Source: Photobacterium sp. DA100
Lineage (GTDB): Bacteria > Pseudomonadota > Gammaproteobacteria > Enterobacterales > Vibrionaceae
NCBI RefSeq assembly: GCF_029223585.1
Contig: NZ_CP119424.1
Coordinates: 1,550,001 to 1,614,000 of the forward strand
Direction: 5' to 3'
Length of the DNA: 64,000 bases
The position numbers and the translations under genes are program-made. Within the stretch, counting starts at the first letter, position 1. Every line of letters begins with the position of its first letter. The notes beneath the pieces were generated by a model. It saw only the letters and a program-made list of their open reading frames with translations, did not search any database and was not told the origin of the DNA. Positions 10,700 through 19,690 of this stretch are shown piece by piece.

Positions 10700-12457
10700 A
10701 TGAAACTATCTCGACGAAATTTTATTAAATCAAGTATCAGTGGTATTGGCATCTCTACCCTGGGAATGAGTAGCCCCCTAGCCCAAGCTTTCGGTACTTG
10801 TGAACCCAAACAATACCGAGCTCTCATCGCAATTAATTTGTCGGGCGGGAATGACGGCTTTAATATGTTTATCCCACGAGAGACAGCTAGCTATCACGAA
10901 TATTCCATAGCCAGAGCAAAGTTGGCGATCTCGATTGACGACATCATTCCGCTGTACCTAAACGATGACCCCAACCAACTTGGCCTGCATCCGGCTCTGG
11001 CCCCGCTGCAACCTTTTTTCGATCTGGGGCTTGCCGCTCCTGTCGTAAACACAGGTCCACTGTTACAACCAGTGACAAAGACACAGATTCAAAATGATCC
11101 ATCATTGCTGCCCGACAAGCTCTATGCACATAACTATCAATCGCAAATAGTTCAAACCAATACAGGGGCAACTCTCAAACAAGACGGCTGGGGCGGCGAA
11201 GGGCTTGACTTAGTGCTAAGTAGCCTTAGTGACACTTCGTCGATGTACTCGATGTCATCATCGTCAAATATATGGGCGTATTCAAGGAACATCACGCCCA
11301 ACCTGTTGGGTAACTCCCTGCCACCAAACTTCAACTTTGATGGCCACCAACAGGCGGAAGATCTATTCAATGACCTCCGTAAAACAGACTCAGTAGACAG
11401 CAATATTCACCGCCAGTTTTTCAGCACTGAAAGCCTCAGGGCTCGCGAACAATATGCGCTTTTCAGTGGCATTATCTCTGATGATAATGACCTTGGTTTT
11501 CCTAGCTCCGACTTTGGCAAGCAATGTCGCCGTGTCTACCAAATGATCAAAGAGCAAGCTCAGTTATCACAAGCCGTTCAATGCTTCTCCCTCAATCTAG
11601 GAGGGTTTGATACCCACTCAAATCAACTAAAGTATCAGCACAACCTATTAGACACCCTCGCAACCAGCCTGGCCACCTTATTTAGCAAGCTTAAGGATGA
11701 CGGACTGGCCGACAATGTCACGGCCTTTACATTTTCTGAGTTCGGCCGAACCTTAGAACCAAATGACTCTGGCACAGACCATGGCTGGGGGAGTAATCAC
11801 CTGGTTATGAGTGGGGACTTGAACGGCGGCCAAGTATTTGGCCAATGGCCATCACTCGTGGTTGATGGCGAGCAATCACTCAGTCGCGGTCGAATGATCC
11901 CAACCCTCGCCAGTGATCAGCTTCATGCCACGCTTCTCAACTGGTTGGGGGTGTCGAGTGATGGCCTAGACTACCTATTCCCTGCTCTGGAAAAATTTAA
12001 CCCGCAGTTACTCCCGCTATTTACAAGCTGCGGCGGCGGGGTCGATGATTATCAAGTGATCCCGCAATCCATTGAAGCCGAACAACAAAAAGATGATGAG
12101 CCGCCTATCCATGCGGTTGATGGGCAATTAGCAACCAAGTGGTCGGCCAAAGGACTCGGGATTCCCTTTACCTTACATTTCGACAAACCACACCAGCTTC
12201 ACACCTTGAAAGTGGCGCAAAACAAAGGAGACCAACGTCAGTACTTCTTTACCGTCGAATATAGCGAGGACGGAACGGTATTTAACAGGCTCACCGAAAT
12301 CATTACGCCGGGAAATAGTGATCTGCTCGTTGAACTACCTTTAGGGAGTGTTTCGGCCCAAAGTATCCGCTTAGTCTGTAACGGCAACAACGACCCAGAC
12401 GACAAGCGCCTAAGGGAATGGAACAATTTCAGAATCATTGAGGTATGGGCCCGCTAG
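10700..12457 (+). CDS. DUF1501 protein with Tat signal and C-terminal discoidin-like domain
   Basis: A 585-residue protein. The N-terminus MKLSRRNFIKSSISGIGIST is a twin-arginine signal, so it is exported folded. Residues about 35-430 are DUF1501, an alkaline-phosphatase-superfamily-like fold (INLSGGNDGFNM, SLNLGGFDTHSNQ, FSEFGRT, DHGWGSNH, PTLASDQLHATLLNWLGV). Residues about 445-585 look like an F5/8-type (discoidin) carbohydrate-binding module (AVDGQLATKWSAKG, FTVEYSEDGTVF, SIRLVCNGN). Function is unknown; DUF1501 proteins resemble sulfatases/phosphatases but their reaction is not established. The binding module suggests action on a glycan or cell surface. Translationally coupled to the DUF1800 gene. 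Confidence 0.85.
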   Translation: MKLSRRNFIKSSISGIGISTLGMSSPLAQAFGTCEPKQYRALIAINLSGGNDGFNMFIPRETASYHEYSIARAKLAISIDDIIPLYLNDDPNQLGLHPALAPLQPFFDLGLAAPVVNTGPLLQPVTKTQIQNDPSLLPDKLYAHNYQSQIVQTNTGATLKQDGWGGEGLDLVLSSLSDTSSMYSMSSSSNIWAYSRNITPNLLGNSLPPNFNFDGHQQAEDLFNDLRKTDSVDSNIHRQFFSTESLRAREQYALFSGIISDDNDLGFPSSDFGKQCRRVYQMIKEQAQLSQAVQCFSLNLGGFDTHSNQLKYQHNLLDTLATSLATLFSKLKDDGLADNVTAFTFSEFGRTLEPNDSGTDHGWGSNHLVMSGDLNGGQVFGQWPSLVVDGEQSLSRGRMIPTLASDQLHATLLNWLGVSSDGLDYLFPALEKFNPQLLPLFTSCGGGVDDYQVIPQSIEAEQQKDDEPPIHAVDGQLATKWSAKGLGIPFTLHFDKPHQLHTLKVAQNKGDQRQYFFTVEYSEDGTVFNRLTEIITPGNSDLLVELPLGSVSAQSIRLVCNGNNDPDDKRLREWNNFRIIEVWAR

Positions 12458-12474
12458 GATAAACAACAACACCG

Positions 12475-12503
12475 GCTAACCCGCACCTAGAGGGCGGGTT
12501 AGC
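12475..12503 (+). terminator. Hairpin after the DUF1800/DUF1501 operon
   Basis: A ten-bp stem GCTAACCCGC / GCGGGTTAGC starts 18 bases after the DUF1501 stop codon. It lacks a clean T run, so it may be a weak or Rho-assisted terminator. Confidence 0.5.
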
Positions 12504-12706
12504 TCACTACACCTGTAAGCGACAACCGCTACCTTAACGCTCGCACTACAACTGCTGTCTCACCGCCCGCAAAATTTACACTAGCGTATTAGTTGGCCTG
12601 CTACTATTAGAGTGAGATTTTACCTAGCGGGTTGTATGGATTGATGGACTTGTCAAACTTGCTGGCACTTTGATGGTAATGCAACCTTAACTAAAAGGTG
12701 CACGAT

Positions 12707-14323
12707 ATGATTGGCAGAGGGTACAAGGATTACATTAAATCGGCTCAAGCTACAGACACACGGACCTTTGATACCATCATAATCGGCTCTGGGACCGGCG
12801 GAATGAGTGCCGCTTCCTTTTTAGCCCAAGCCGGCAAGCGCGTGCTTCTGCTAGAGCAACATACCGTACTCGGCGGATATTCCCATACGTTTAGCCGCAA
12901 GGGATATGCCTGGGACGTTGGCTTACATTATGTGGGGCAAGTTCATATCAAGGGCACTGCACTAAACAAGGTGTTTCGCTATATTTCGCAAGACAAGCTC
13001 CAATGGGCCCCCCTCGATGACATCTATGACCGGGCAATCTTTGGTGACGACGAATACGATTTCCCCAGAGGACGGGAAAACCTTAAGGCGAAACTAAAAC
13101 AATACTTCCCCGCCGAGCAGGACAAGGCCTCGATCGACAAGTACTTCGCTTTACTCGATCAAGCCCAACAACTTGGTAGCGGCTATTATGTCGAAAAAAC
13201 CCTCCCCCCGTTTCTGGCTAAACTCTTCGGCGACTTTCTCCGCCGCAGCACACTCAAGCTATCCGACAGAACCACATTGGAAGTATTAAGGGAAATCACT
13301 GACAATCCCAAGCTGATTGGTGTATTAACCTGCCAATATGGTGATTACGGTTTAGAGCCATCGAAGAGCAGCTTCTATATGCATGCTCTGCTTGCCAATC
13401 ACTATATGGAAGGGGCCGGTTATCCTGTAGGCGGGGCTTCGAAACTCGCCGAGTGTGTTGTTCCAATTATTGAGCACTCGGACGGGGTGGCCCTAACCCA
13501 AGCCGATGTGCGCGAGATTATTGTCGAAAACAATAAAGCAATAGGCGTCCGCATGAGTGACGGTGAAGCCTTTTACGCCAGTACGGTTGTCAGCGCCACC
13601 GGCATTGTCAGTACCTACTCATGCCTGCTGCCTAATGAAGTACGCCAGCAGCACCAGCTCGACACCCTCATAGACAAGTTCGAGCCTGCCACGGCACATG
13701 CCGGATTATATATCGGCATCAAAGAGCCGCCATCGGCACTGAACTTGCCCAAATGCAATTACTGGATTTTTCCCCAGCAGTACGATCATGACCGAGGGCG
13801 CGCTGAGTACAAGGATTTCTCCTGCCCGCTTCCGGTCGCGTTTGTCTCGTTCCCCTGGGCAAAAGATCCTGCCGCACAGCAGGCACACCCCGGCAGAAGC
13901 ACCGCCGAAGTGGTGATTCTGGTGCCCTATGGCTGGTTTGCCCAATGGGAAAATACAACATGGCAGAAGCGGGGCGAAGAGTATAATGCGCTCAAAGAGC
14001 ATCTCGCACAGCAAATGTTAGAGCAGCTGTACCGTGTGGCTCCGCAGCTGAAAGGAAAAGTCGATTATTACGAAGTCTCGACCCCGCTCAGTACAAGCCA
14101 CTTTTCCCACCACCAGCAAGGTGAGATCTACGGTCTCGCCCACTCACCGCAACGCTTCCGGCAAAAATGTCTGCGCATACATACCCCGGTAACCAATCTA
14201 TTTCTCTCGGGGCAGGATGTGATGACGGCAAGCATCGCCGGCGGCACCATGGCAGGGCTACTTTGCGCGTCGACAATTTTAAAGAAAAATTTACTATGGA
14301 CCGTCAACAAAACAATGAGATAG
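12707..14323 (+). CDS. FAD-dependent oxidoreductase, retinol saturase/phytoene desaturase (CrtI) type
   Basis: About 538 residues. A Rossmann FAD site GSGTGG lies at residues 27-32, followed by the LLLEQHTVLGGYSHTFSRKG segment and DVGLHYVG that typify the retinol saturase branch of the CrtI superfamily; the end carries NLFLSGQDVMTASIAGGTMAG, the C-terminal FAD-binding signature. Such enzymes saturate, desaturate or isomerise conjugated lipophilic polyenes. I placed the start at the ATG 12707, six bases after AAAAGGTG, instead of the in-frame GTG 12698 that lies inside that ribosome-binding site. The gene overlaps the next one by 28 bp, implying coupled translation. No carotenoid synthesis genes are in the window, so a fatty acid or other imported polyene is a likelier substrate; this is inference. 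Confidence 0.8.
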   Translation: MIGRGYKDYIKSAQATDTRTFDTIIIGSGTGGMSAASFLAQAGKRVLLLEQHTVLGGYSHTFSRKGYAWDVGLHYVGQVHIKGTALNKVFRYISQDKLQWAPLDDIYDRAIFGDDEYDFPRGRENLKAKLKQYFPAEQDKASIDKYFALLDQAQQLGSGYYVEKTLPPFLAKLFGDFLRRSTLKLSDRTTLEVLREITDNPKLIGVLTCQYGDYGLEPSKSSFYMHALLANHYMEGAGYPVGGASKLAECVVPIIEHSDGVALTQADVREIIVENNKAIGVRMSDGEAFYASTVVSATGIVSTYSCLLPNEVRQQHQLDTLIDKFEPATAHAGLYIGIKEPPSALNLPKCNYWIFPQQYDHDRGRAEYKDFSCPLPVAFVSFPWAKDPAAQQAHPGRSTAEVVILVPYGWFAQWENTTWQKRGEEYNALKEHLAQQMLEQLYRVAPQLKGKVDYYEVSTPLSTSHFSHHQQGEIYGLAHSPQRFRQKCLRIHTPVTNLFLSGQDVMTASIAGGTMAGLLCASTILKKNLLWTVNKTMR

Positions 14324-15555
14324 ATCTGAATCAGCGCATTGCCATCCTAGGGGCTGGCGCGGCAGGGCTCACTGCTGCTGAAGCTCTGAAACAAAAAGGC
14401 TATCAGCATATCACTGTCTTTGAGCGCACCGATCATGCCGGCGGAAAATGCCTCAGTGTCGATATCGCCGCAAAAACCTATGAACTTGGGGCGGGAATTT
14501 TGACCGAGAATAACACCGTGCCTCTTCGGTTGGCGAAAAAGTATGCGATCCCCTTTGAACGGGCACATTTTGGCCAGAGTATCTTCGTTGACCAGAACGG
14601 CCAGCCCATCCCTTCGCAGTCATTGGCGCTCAAACTCAAAGTGCTTTGGCAACTGTTCTTTCGCTATCGGCGTATACTCAAACGGTACAACGAGCTGGCG
14701 TCCCCCGGGTTTCGCAATCTTTCCCCGGCAATTACCTTGCCCTTTGATCAATTTTCAAAAAAATACAAAATTAGTGATTTAGCCAATGTCTTCAGTTTAT
14801 TTCTCTCCGGCTTTGGCTACTGTTATTCCGATCATGTGCCAACCGCCTATGTCCTTAAGTACGTCAACTGGAAAACGATTGTTGCCTACTTAAAAAATCA
14901 AGTGTACACCTTTCCCAACGGCATACAGGGGCTATGGACTCGTGTCGCCAGACAGCATGATGTTCGATTCAAGGCAGAAATAAGCCAAATCAGCCGGGCT
15001 GAAACCATAACAATTGACACAGAGTCCGGGAGAGAAGAGTTCGACAAACTAATTGTGACAACGCCTTTGGACGAAACCGCGTTGTTTATGGACTTGAGCC
15101 TGCAAGAGCAGACACTGTTTAAAAAAATCCAGTACCTGGACTACCAAACCATTCTTTGCACGGTTAACAATTTTGTTGAAAAAACCGGCTACGTGCCAGA
15201 GAACTTTTGTCGAGAGCGAGAAGGCCACCCCGTATTTTGGTACTACCGTCATGCCGGGCAGCCCGTCTACTCTTTTTATGTTCTAACCGATAAAAACATC
15301 AGCGAAAAAGAAGTCACCGACAACCTGCGAACGTTTGTCCATCAAATGGGTGGCGAAATAGAGTCTGTCCATCAATTCATTCACTGGAAATACTTTCCCC
15401 ACGTCGAAACCGATGAGCTTAACAAGGGGTTTTACGACAAGCTCAATCAGCTACAGGGAAACCAGCACACCTTCTACGCCGGCGAGATCCTCAATTTCAG
15501 CTGCGTGGGCTTCACCAGTGAATATGCCGAATACATCGTAAACCAGCATTTTTAA
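14296..15555 (+). CDS. FAD-dependent polyenoic fatty acid isomerase-like protein
   Basis: About 419 residues from the ATG at 14296; the longer in-frame upstream stretch reads across the previous gene and is not conserved-looking. FAD-binding GAGAAG is at residues 19-24, then FERTDHAGGKC. The whole protein recalls the Cutibacterium (Propionibacterium) acnes linoleate isomerase PAI: the opening ERTDHxGGKC, the middle VPTAYVLKYVNW, and the end YFPHVxxxxxxxGxYxKxxxxQGxxxTFYAGEI align residue by residue with what I remember of that enzyme. PAI makes conjugated linoleic acid by moving a double bond using FAD without net redox. The partner upstream is a saturase-like FAD enzyme, which would fit a polyunsaturated fatty acid isomerise-then-reduce route. 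Family call is good; substrate is inference. Confidence 0.75.
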   Translation: MDRQQNNEIDLNQRIAILGAGAAGLTAAEALKQKGYQHITVFERTDHAGGKCLSVDIAAKTYELGAGILTENNTVPLRLAKKYAIPFERAHFGQSIFVDQNGQPIPSQSLALKLKVLWQLFFRYRRILKRYNELASPGFRNLSPAITLPFDQFSKKYKISDLANVFSLFLSGFGYCYSDHVPTAYVLKYVNWKTIVAYLKNQVYTFPNGIQGLWTRVARQHDVRFKAEISQISRAETITIDTESGREEFDKLIVTTPLDETALFMDLSLQEQTLFKKIQYLDYQTILCTVNNFVEKTGYVPENFCREREGHPVFWYYRHAGQPVYSFYVLTDKNISEKEVTDNLRTFVHQMGGEIESVHQFIHWKYFPHVETDELNKGFYDKLNQLQGNQHTFYAGEILNFSCVGFTSEYAEYIVNQHF

Positions 15556-15643
15556 TAAGGGCTGAAAAGACTGTCGTCCTATCAGCCACACTTACTACTT
15601 TATTAATGCGGCTTGCACCGGCACTTAAATCCCCCTTACCGGG

Positions 15644-16279
15644 TTAATAGCAAGCCTTAAACGCTTCAATATACGCTTTAGCGTTGCCCCGGATCTGCTC
15701 TAATGTCATACCCGGCTTGTAAAGCGCCGCACCAAGGCCAAAACCTTGCGCGCCAATCTCCATGTACGGCTTCATACTATCTACACTTGGGCTGATGCCA
15801 CCGACAGGCAAACAAATGGTGTCTGGCGGCAATACGGACTTCAGCGCCTTGAACCCTGATGTCCCCAGCACAGTGACCGGGAACAACTTGAGGCCGGTCG
15901 CTCCGGCTGCCAAGGCCGCGAACGCCTCAGTTGGTGTCACAACACCCGGGAAGGTCACGCACCCAGCCTCGACAGACATTTCAACTACCTCTTGATGATA
16001 GTTGGGCGTAACGACCAAGTTAGCCCCCGTATCGATCACTTGCTGGGCAAGTTCTGGCGTTGTCACTGTACCGGCACCGATGTAGAAATCGCTACCGAAA
16101 TGGTCTACCAGCTTTTTGATGCTCACTAGCGCGTCAGGGCTATTGAGCGGGACCTCAATCATGGTGAAGCCCTCTTCAATAAGCACTTGTGCCACATCAA
16201 CCACATCAGACGGTGTGACACCACGGATGATTGCCACCAACGGCAGGTTATCAGCTAAGTTAAATGCTTTAGTGGTCAT
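15644..16279 (-). CDS. dgoA: 2-dehydro-3-deoxy-6-phosphogalactonate aldolase
   Basis: A 211-residue class I aldolase of the KDPG/KDPGal family. Visible: LVAIIRGVTP at the start, the E in IEVPLNSP, GAGTVTTPELAQ, and the Schiff-base lysine in GLKLFPVTVLG. The VPLNSP signature is that of DgoA rather than Eda. It splits KDPGal into pyruvate and glyceraldehyde 3-phosphate. Its start overlaps the end of the kinase gene by 11 bp, and it is last in the operon that begins with the IclR gene. Confidence 0.9.
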   Translation of the reverse strand: MTTKAFNLADNLPLVAIIRGVTPSDVVDVAQVLIEEGFTMIEVPLNSPDALVSIKKLVDHFGSDFYIGAGTVTTPELAQQVIDTGANLVVTPNYHQEVVEMSVEAGCVTFPGVVTPTEAFAALAAGATGLKLFPVTVLGTSGFKALKSVLPPDTICLPVGGISPSVDSMKPYMEIGAQGFGLGAALYKPGMTLEQIRGNAKAYIEAFKACY

Positions 16280-17192
16280 GTTTCATTACCTCCTGGATAG
16301 CAGCCATTCCGGCAATGAAACAGTCATCGCCATTAATGTAAGTTGATTCAATATCTAGTGCCTGGCAGGCAAGTTGGTAGCGAGCACATAGCTTGCTGCC
16401 ACCGACTAAATACACCTGTTTTTGTTGCACAGTTAGGGCTTTAAGCTCATTGCCAATCAGCACACCCGAGAGATAATCAGAAACTTCGTCTTCGGCAATG
16501 TTGTTGAATAAACGGTGAGTACGAGCCATGAACAAGGTATTGGTAAGCTGTTCAGCCTGTCCGTCTGCCACCCCTTTCAAAAAGGCTGTATGGTTAAGCG
16601 GCAAAGTATTTTCAGGTAAACCTCGTGCCAAAATGGTGTGCTTTGAAACCACTGAAAATAGCTCGCCCGTCATGTAGGACGAAAAAGACGTTAGTTCGCC
16701 ATTGCTTAGTACTGCATGCTTACTGTGAGTACCCGGCATAACTGCAGTTAAATCCAGTCTGCCCGTTAGTCTGGCAAGACCAAACAGTTGAACCTCTTCA
16801 CCACGCATGACATCAAACATGCCCGTACCGGACTGATGGCTGACACCAGGAACTATAGTTGCCAATGCCCCCCAAGGTAGCTCGAAACGATAGGCTTTAT
16901 CGGCAAGCTGTGATGCATTTACTGACGTCGATGCATAATCAACATTGACCCACCCCTGCTGTGAACCCACCATACCTGCCATAAAAATTGGCAGATGCTT
17001 ATACTCGGCTAGCCAGCCTGACAACACATCTTCCAGCTCAGAGGCAAACTCACCTTCCTTTACTTGAAGCAAGCCCAGTGACAGCTCAACCTTATCAAGT
17101 ACGTCGCCTTTTGCGTCCATCGCAAAAGCGCGAAAGTTTGTTGTTCCCCAATCAATGACGAGCCAATGTGCCGGTATTTGTTTTTTAATCAT
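16269..17192 (-). CDS. dgoK: 2-dehydro-3-deoxygalactonokinase
   Basis: A 307-residue sugar-acid kinase of the DgoK family. Seen: VIDWGTTNFRAFAMD at the N-terminus (nucleotide-binding loop), PIFMAGMVGSQQGW, VPGVSHQSGTGMFDVMRGEEVQLFG (shared by DgoK proteins) and AVMPGTHSKHAVL. It phosphorylates 2-keto-3-deoxygalactonate for the overlapping DgoA gene downstream. The presence of both fixes the pathway intermediate as KDGal, which constrains what the enolase-family enzyme upstream can make. Confidence 0.92.
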   Translation of the reverse strand: MIKKQIPAHWLVIDWGTTNFRAFAMDAKGDVLDKVELSLGLLQVKEGEFASELEDVLSGWLAEYKHLPIFMAGMVGSQQGWVNVDYASTSVNASQLADKAYRFELPWGALATIVPGVSHQSGTGMFDVMRGEEVQLFGLARLTGRLDLTAVMPGTHSKHAVLSNGELTSFSSYMTGELFSVVSKHTILARGLPENTLPLNHTAFLKGVADGQAEQLTNTLFMARTHRLFNNIAEDEVSDYLSGVLIGNELKALTVQQKQVYLVGGSKLCARYQLACQALDIESTYINGDDCFIAGMAAIQEVMKHDH

Positions 17193-17212
17193 TCAATAAG
17201 ATCCCTACCATT

Positions 17213-17230
17213 GCCCCGCTATCACGGGGC
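17213..17230 (-). other. Intercistronic stem-loop before dgoK
   Basis: A six-bp GC stem GCCCCG / CGGGGC with a six-base loop sits in the 60-bp gap between the enolase-family gene and dgoK. No strong T run follows on the coding strand. Confidence 0.5.
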
Positions 17231-17252
17231 AAAATATAAAAAAATTAGAGCG

Positions 17253-18398
17253 TTAGTTGATCTTATAGCGTTCGATGATCTCACGATTAACATCTACGCC
17301 AATACCCGGTTTGGTCGAAATTTGCACCTTGCCATCAACCATATTGATGCCGTCGCAAATCAGATCCTTGCGGAATGGATGTGATGATTGGTCATATTCC
17401 AACATTGGCTCGATAGGATTAAGTGACAATGGTGCCGCTGGCAATGAAGCAATGAACTGCAATGATGCAGCAATGCCAATGCCCGACCCCCAGACATGCG
17501 GGATCATGCGGGTATTGTTCGCCTGTGCCATCGCCGCGATTTTCTTACACTCCGTAATACCGCCTGACGAGCAAAGATCCGGTTGAATAATGTCCAGAGC
17601 ATTGCCTTCCAACCACGGGCGGTAACCCGTTTTGCCAAAAACCTGCTCGCCGGCTGCAATGTAGGTTTTCGACAGGTTCTTGATCTGCTGGTAGCCTTCC
17701 AGATCTTCAGGAGCCAGGAGCTCTTCAAGGAAATACGGGTTGTACTCTTCAGTTTCCTTGATGATGCGACGTGCCGCCCCGACACTGTAGGCCCCGTTGG
17801 CATCAGCCATGATCTTCACCTCCTCACCCACCGCTTCGCGGATAGCGCGGATCAACGCGATATCTTCCTCGATACCGAAGCCAATCTTCAGCTTGAACGC
17901 ACCGAATCCCGATTCAACATGGCGGTGGGCTTCATCAATAGAATCGGCAGGATACGTTGCCCCATCGACACGGTAGAAACCGGTCGCGTAAGGTGTCACC
18001 TCTTTACGGAACGCCCCACCAATCAATTTGTGGATAGGCTGGTTGAGTGCTTTACCCATGATGTCCCACAATGCGATATCAACACCGCTGATAGCATTAA
18101 CCGCCGAGCCTCCTTGGCCGTATGGACGAGTCAGGTTGTACATCTCTTCCCACAGCACTTCGACATCAAATGGGTCGCGGTTTAGCAGTAGTGGCTTGAA
18201 CGCATGCTCAATGAAAGCAGCGGCAATGTGAGGAGGCTGCAGGCCATGGCAAAGAGCTTCACCAAAGCCGCTAATCCCCTCGTCAGTCACAATCTCCACA
18301 ATCAGCGAGCTACGGTTATGTACCCAGCCCTGCGAGAAATAAAACGGCTGCTCCAGCGGTACAGAAATCGCGTGCGGAATAACGTCAATAATTTTCAT
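17253..18398 (-). CDS. Enolase-superfamily sugar-acid dehydratase or cycloisomerase (Gci-like)
   Basis: A 381-residue protein of the mandelate-racemase group. Visible: capping N-domain, the KxK base motif in FKLKIGFGIEEDI, metal ligands at IMADANGAY (Asp), FLEELLAPEDLEG (Glu) and AAGEQVFGK (Glu), and a His in IPHVWGSGIGIAASLQF. Long stretches match Agrobacterium D-galactarolactone cycloisomerase (Gci) as I recall it: DIIQPDLCSSGG, NPIEPMLEYD, HPFR and KPGIGVDVNRE. However, the flanking DgoK/DgoA need 2-keto-3-deoxygalactonate, not a keto-deoxyhexarate, so the natural reaction may be dehydration of galactonate or opening of a galactonate-type lactone or anhydro acid. Superfamily is certain; substrate is open. 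Confidence 0.85.
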   Translation of the reverse strand: MKIIDVIPHAISVPLEQPFYFSQGWVHNRSSLIVEIVTDEGISGFGEALCHGLQPPHIAAAFIEHAFKPLLLNRDPFDVEVLWEEMYNLTRPYGQGGSAVNAISGVDIALWDIMGKALNQPIHKLIGGAFRKEVTPYATGFYRVDGATYPADSIDEAHRHVESGFGAFKLKIGFGIEEDIALIRAIREAVGEEVKIMADANGAYSVGAARRIIKETEEYNPYFLEELLAPEDLEGYQQIKNLSKTYIAAGEQVFGKTGYRPWLEGNALDIIQPDLCSSGGITECKKIAAMAQANNTRMIPHVWGSGIGIAASLQFIASLPAAPLSLNPIEPMLEYDQSSHPFRKDLICDGINMVDGKVQISTKPGIGVDVNREIIERYKIN

Positions 18399-18410
18399 AG
18401 TGTTACCTTT

Positions 18411-19679
18411 TTAAATCAGAGCCAGAGACAGTTGCGGAATGAAGATGACAAATAGCAGGGCAATTAGCATAGCGACGAAGAATGGCACAATGGCTTTCGA
18501 CAGACGCTCAACGGAGATCCCAGACACACTCGAGCCGACAAACAGGTTCAAGCCAAGCGGTGGGGTAATAAAGCCAATCGCCAATGTCACCACCATGATG
18601 ATACCGATGTGCACGGGGTTAAATCCGAACAGCATGGCAACCGGTACCAGGATTGGTGTCAGGATGATGATCGCGGCAACCGTTTCCATGAAACAGCCGA
18701 CAACCAGCAGAAGCGCAACCATCAGCAGAATAAAGACAATCTTGCTGTCAGAAAACGCCAACATGGCATTGGCAATTTGAGTCGGGATTTGCTCAAGGGC
18801 CAAGTACTTGCCGAAGGCTGTCGCCGTACCGACAATCAACAATACAATCACAGAAGTCAGCACTGACTTGGTGAATATTTGCGGCAGATCCTTGAACGTG
18901 ATTTCCTTGTAGACAAACAAGCTAACAACCAGGCCGTAAACCACTGCAACCACACTGGCTTCGGTCGGGGTGAAGATACCGCCATAGATCCCCCCCAGAA
19001 TAATCACCGGGATCAGCAGGGCAAGCTGGGCATGCTTAAGCTGCTCGAACACTTCTTTAAGCGAGAACGGTTCACCGGAGCCTTTGTAGCCTTTCTTCTT
19101 AGAATAAATGTACGCCCACACAATCAAACAGAACGTTACAAGCAGGCCAGGAACCACACCGGCAATAAACAAGTCACCAATCGATGTGCTGGCAGACACG
19201 CCGTACATCACCATTGGGATGCTCGGTGGGATCATCACCCCAATCGCACCGGCAGCCGTGACGACGGCGGTAGCGAAGCCTCGGTCATAGCCATATTTGA
19301 TCATTGCCGGGATCATGATGCCACCCACGGCCGCTACCGTTGCCGGACCTGAACCCGAAATCGCCGCGAAGAACATACAGGTAATGATTGAGGCTATCGC
19401 AAAGCCACCAGTGATGTTTTTCACCAGCGAGTTGGCAAAGTTCACCAAGCGCTGTGAGATACCGCCGCTTCCCATGATGTCACCGGCCAAGATGAAGAAC
19501 GGCACTGCCATGATTGGGAACGAGTCCACCGATGTGATCAATGTGCTGACAAGAAAGTCGACACTCAAATTGCCCGTAGACAAAATCGTTACCAAGGTTG
19601 CAATACCCAATGCAATCGCAATCGGCACGGTGTAGATCACCAAGAAGGCAAAGGTTGAAAAAAGAATAAATATAGACAT
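18411..19679 (-). CDS. TRAP transporter large permease subunit (DctM family)
   Basis: A 422-residue, about 12-helix inner-membrane protein. Seen: MAVPFFILAGDIMGSGGISQRLVNF, AISGSGPATVAAVGGIMIPAM and GVMIPPSIPMVMYG, all standard in DctM/SiaM proteins. It forms the transport channel with the DctQ-type subunit 11 bp upstream and takes up an organic or sugar acid driven by Na+. Ends 12 bp before the enolase-family gene, so one transcript is likely. Confidence 0.93.
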   Translation of the reverse strand: MSIFILFSTFAFLVIYTVPIAIALGIATLVTILSTGNLSVDFLVSTLITSVDSFPIMAVPFFILAGDIMGSGGISQRLVNFANSLVKNITGGFAIASIITCMFFAAISGSGPATVAAVGGIMIPAMIKYGYDRGFATAVVTAAGAIGVMIPPSIPMVMYGVSASTSIGDLFIAGVVPGLLVTFCLIVWAYIYSKKKGYKGSGEPFSLKEVFEQLKHAQLALLIPVIILGGIYGGIFTPTEASVVAVVYGLVVSLFVYKEITFKDLPQIFTKSVLTSVIVLLIVGTATAFGKYLALEQIPTQIANAMLAFSDSKIVFILLMVALLLVVGCFMETVAAIIILTPILVPVAMLFGFNPVHIGIIMVVTLAIGFITPPLGLNLFVGSSVSGISVERLSKAIVPFFVAMLIALLFVIFIPQLSLALI

Positions 19680-19690
19680 GCTTCCCTTCC

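Noticed and set aside
14167..14295. N-terminal extension of the PAI-like protein
   Set aside because: Reads through the previous gene in another frame and ends in a typical FAD-protein start at 14296; extension is His/Arg-rich without homology.
12707..15555. Carotenoid biosynthesis cluster
   Set aside because: Only CrtI-superfamily resemblance; no phytoene synthase, cyclase or GGPP synthase nearby, and the second gene matches a fatty acid isomerase better.
17583..18185. 200-codon frame opposite the enolase-family gene
   Set aside because: Shadow of the strong coding bias of the opposite strand; the enolase-family protein explains this DNA.
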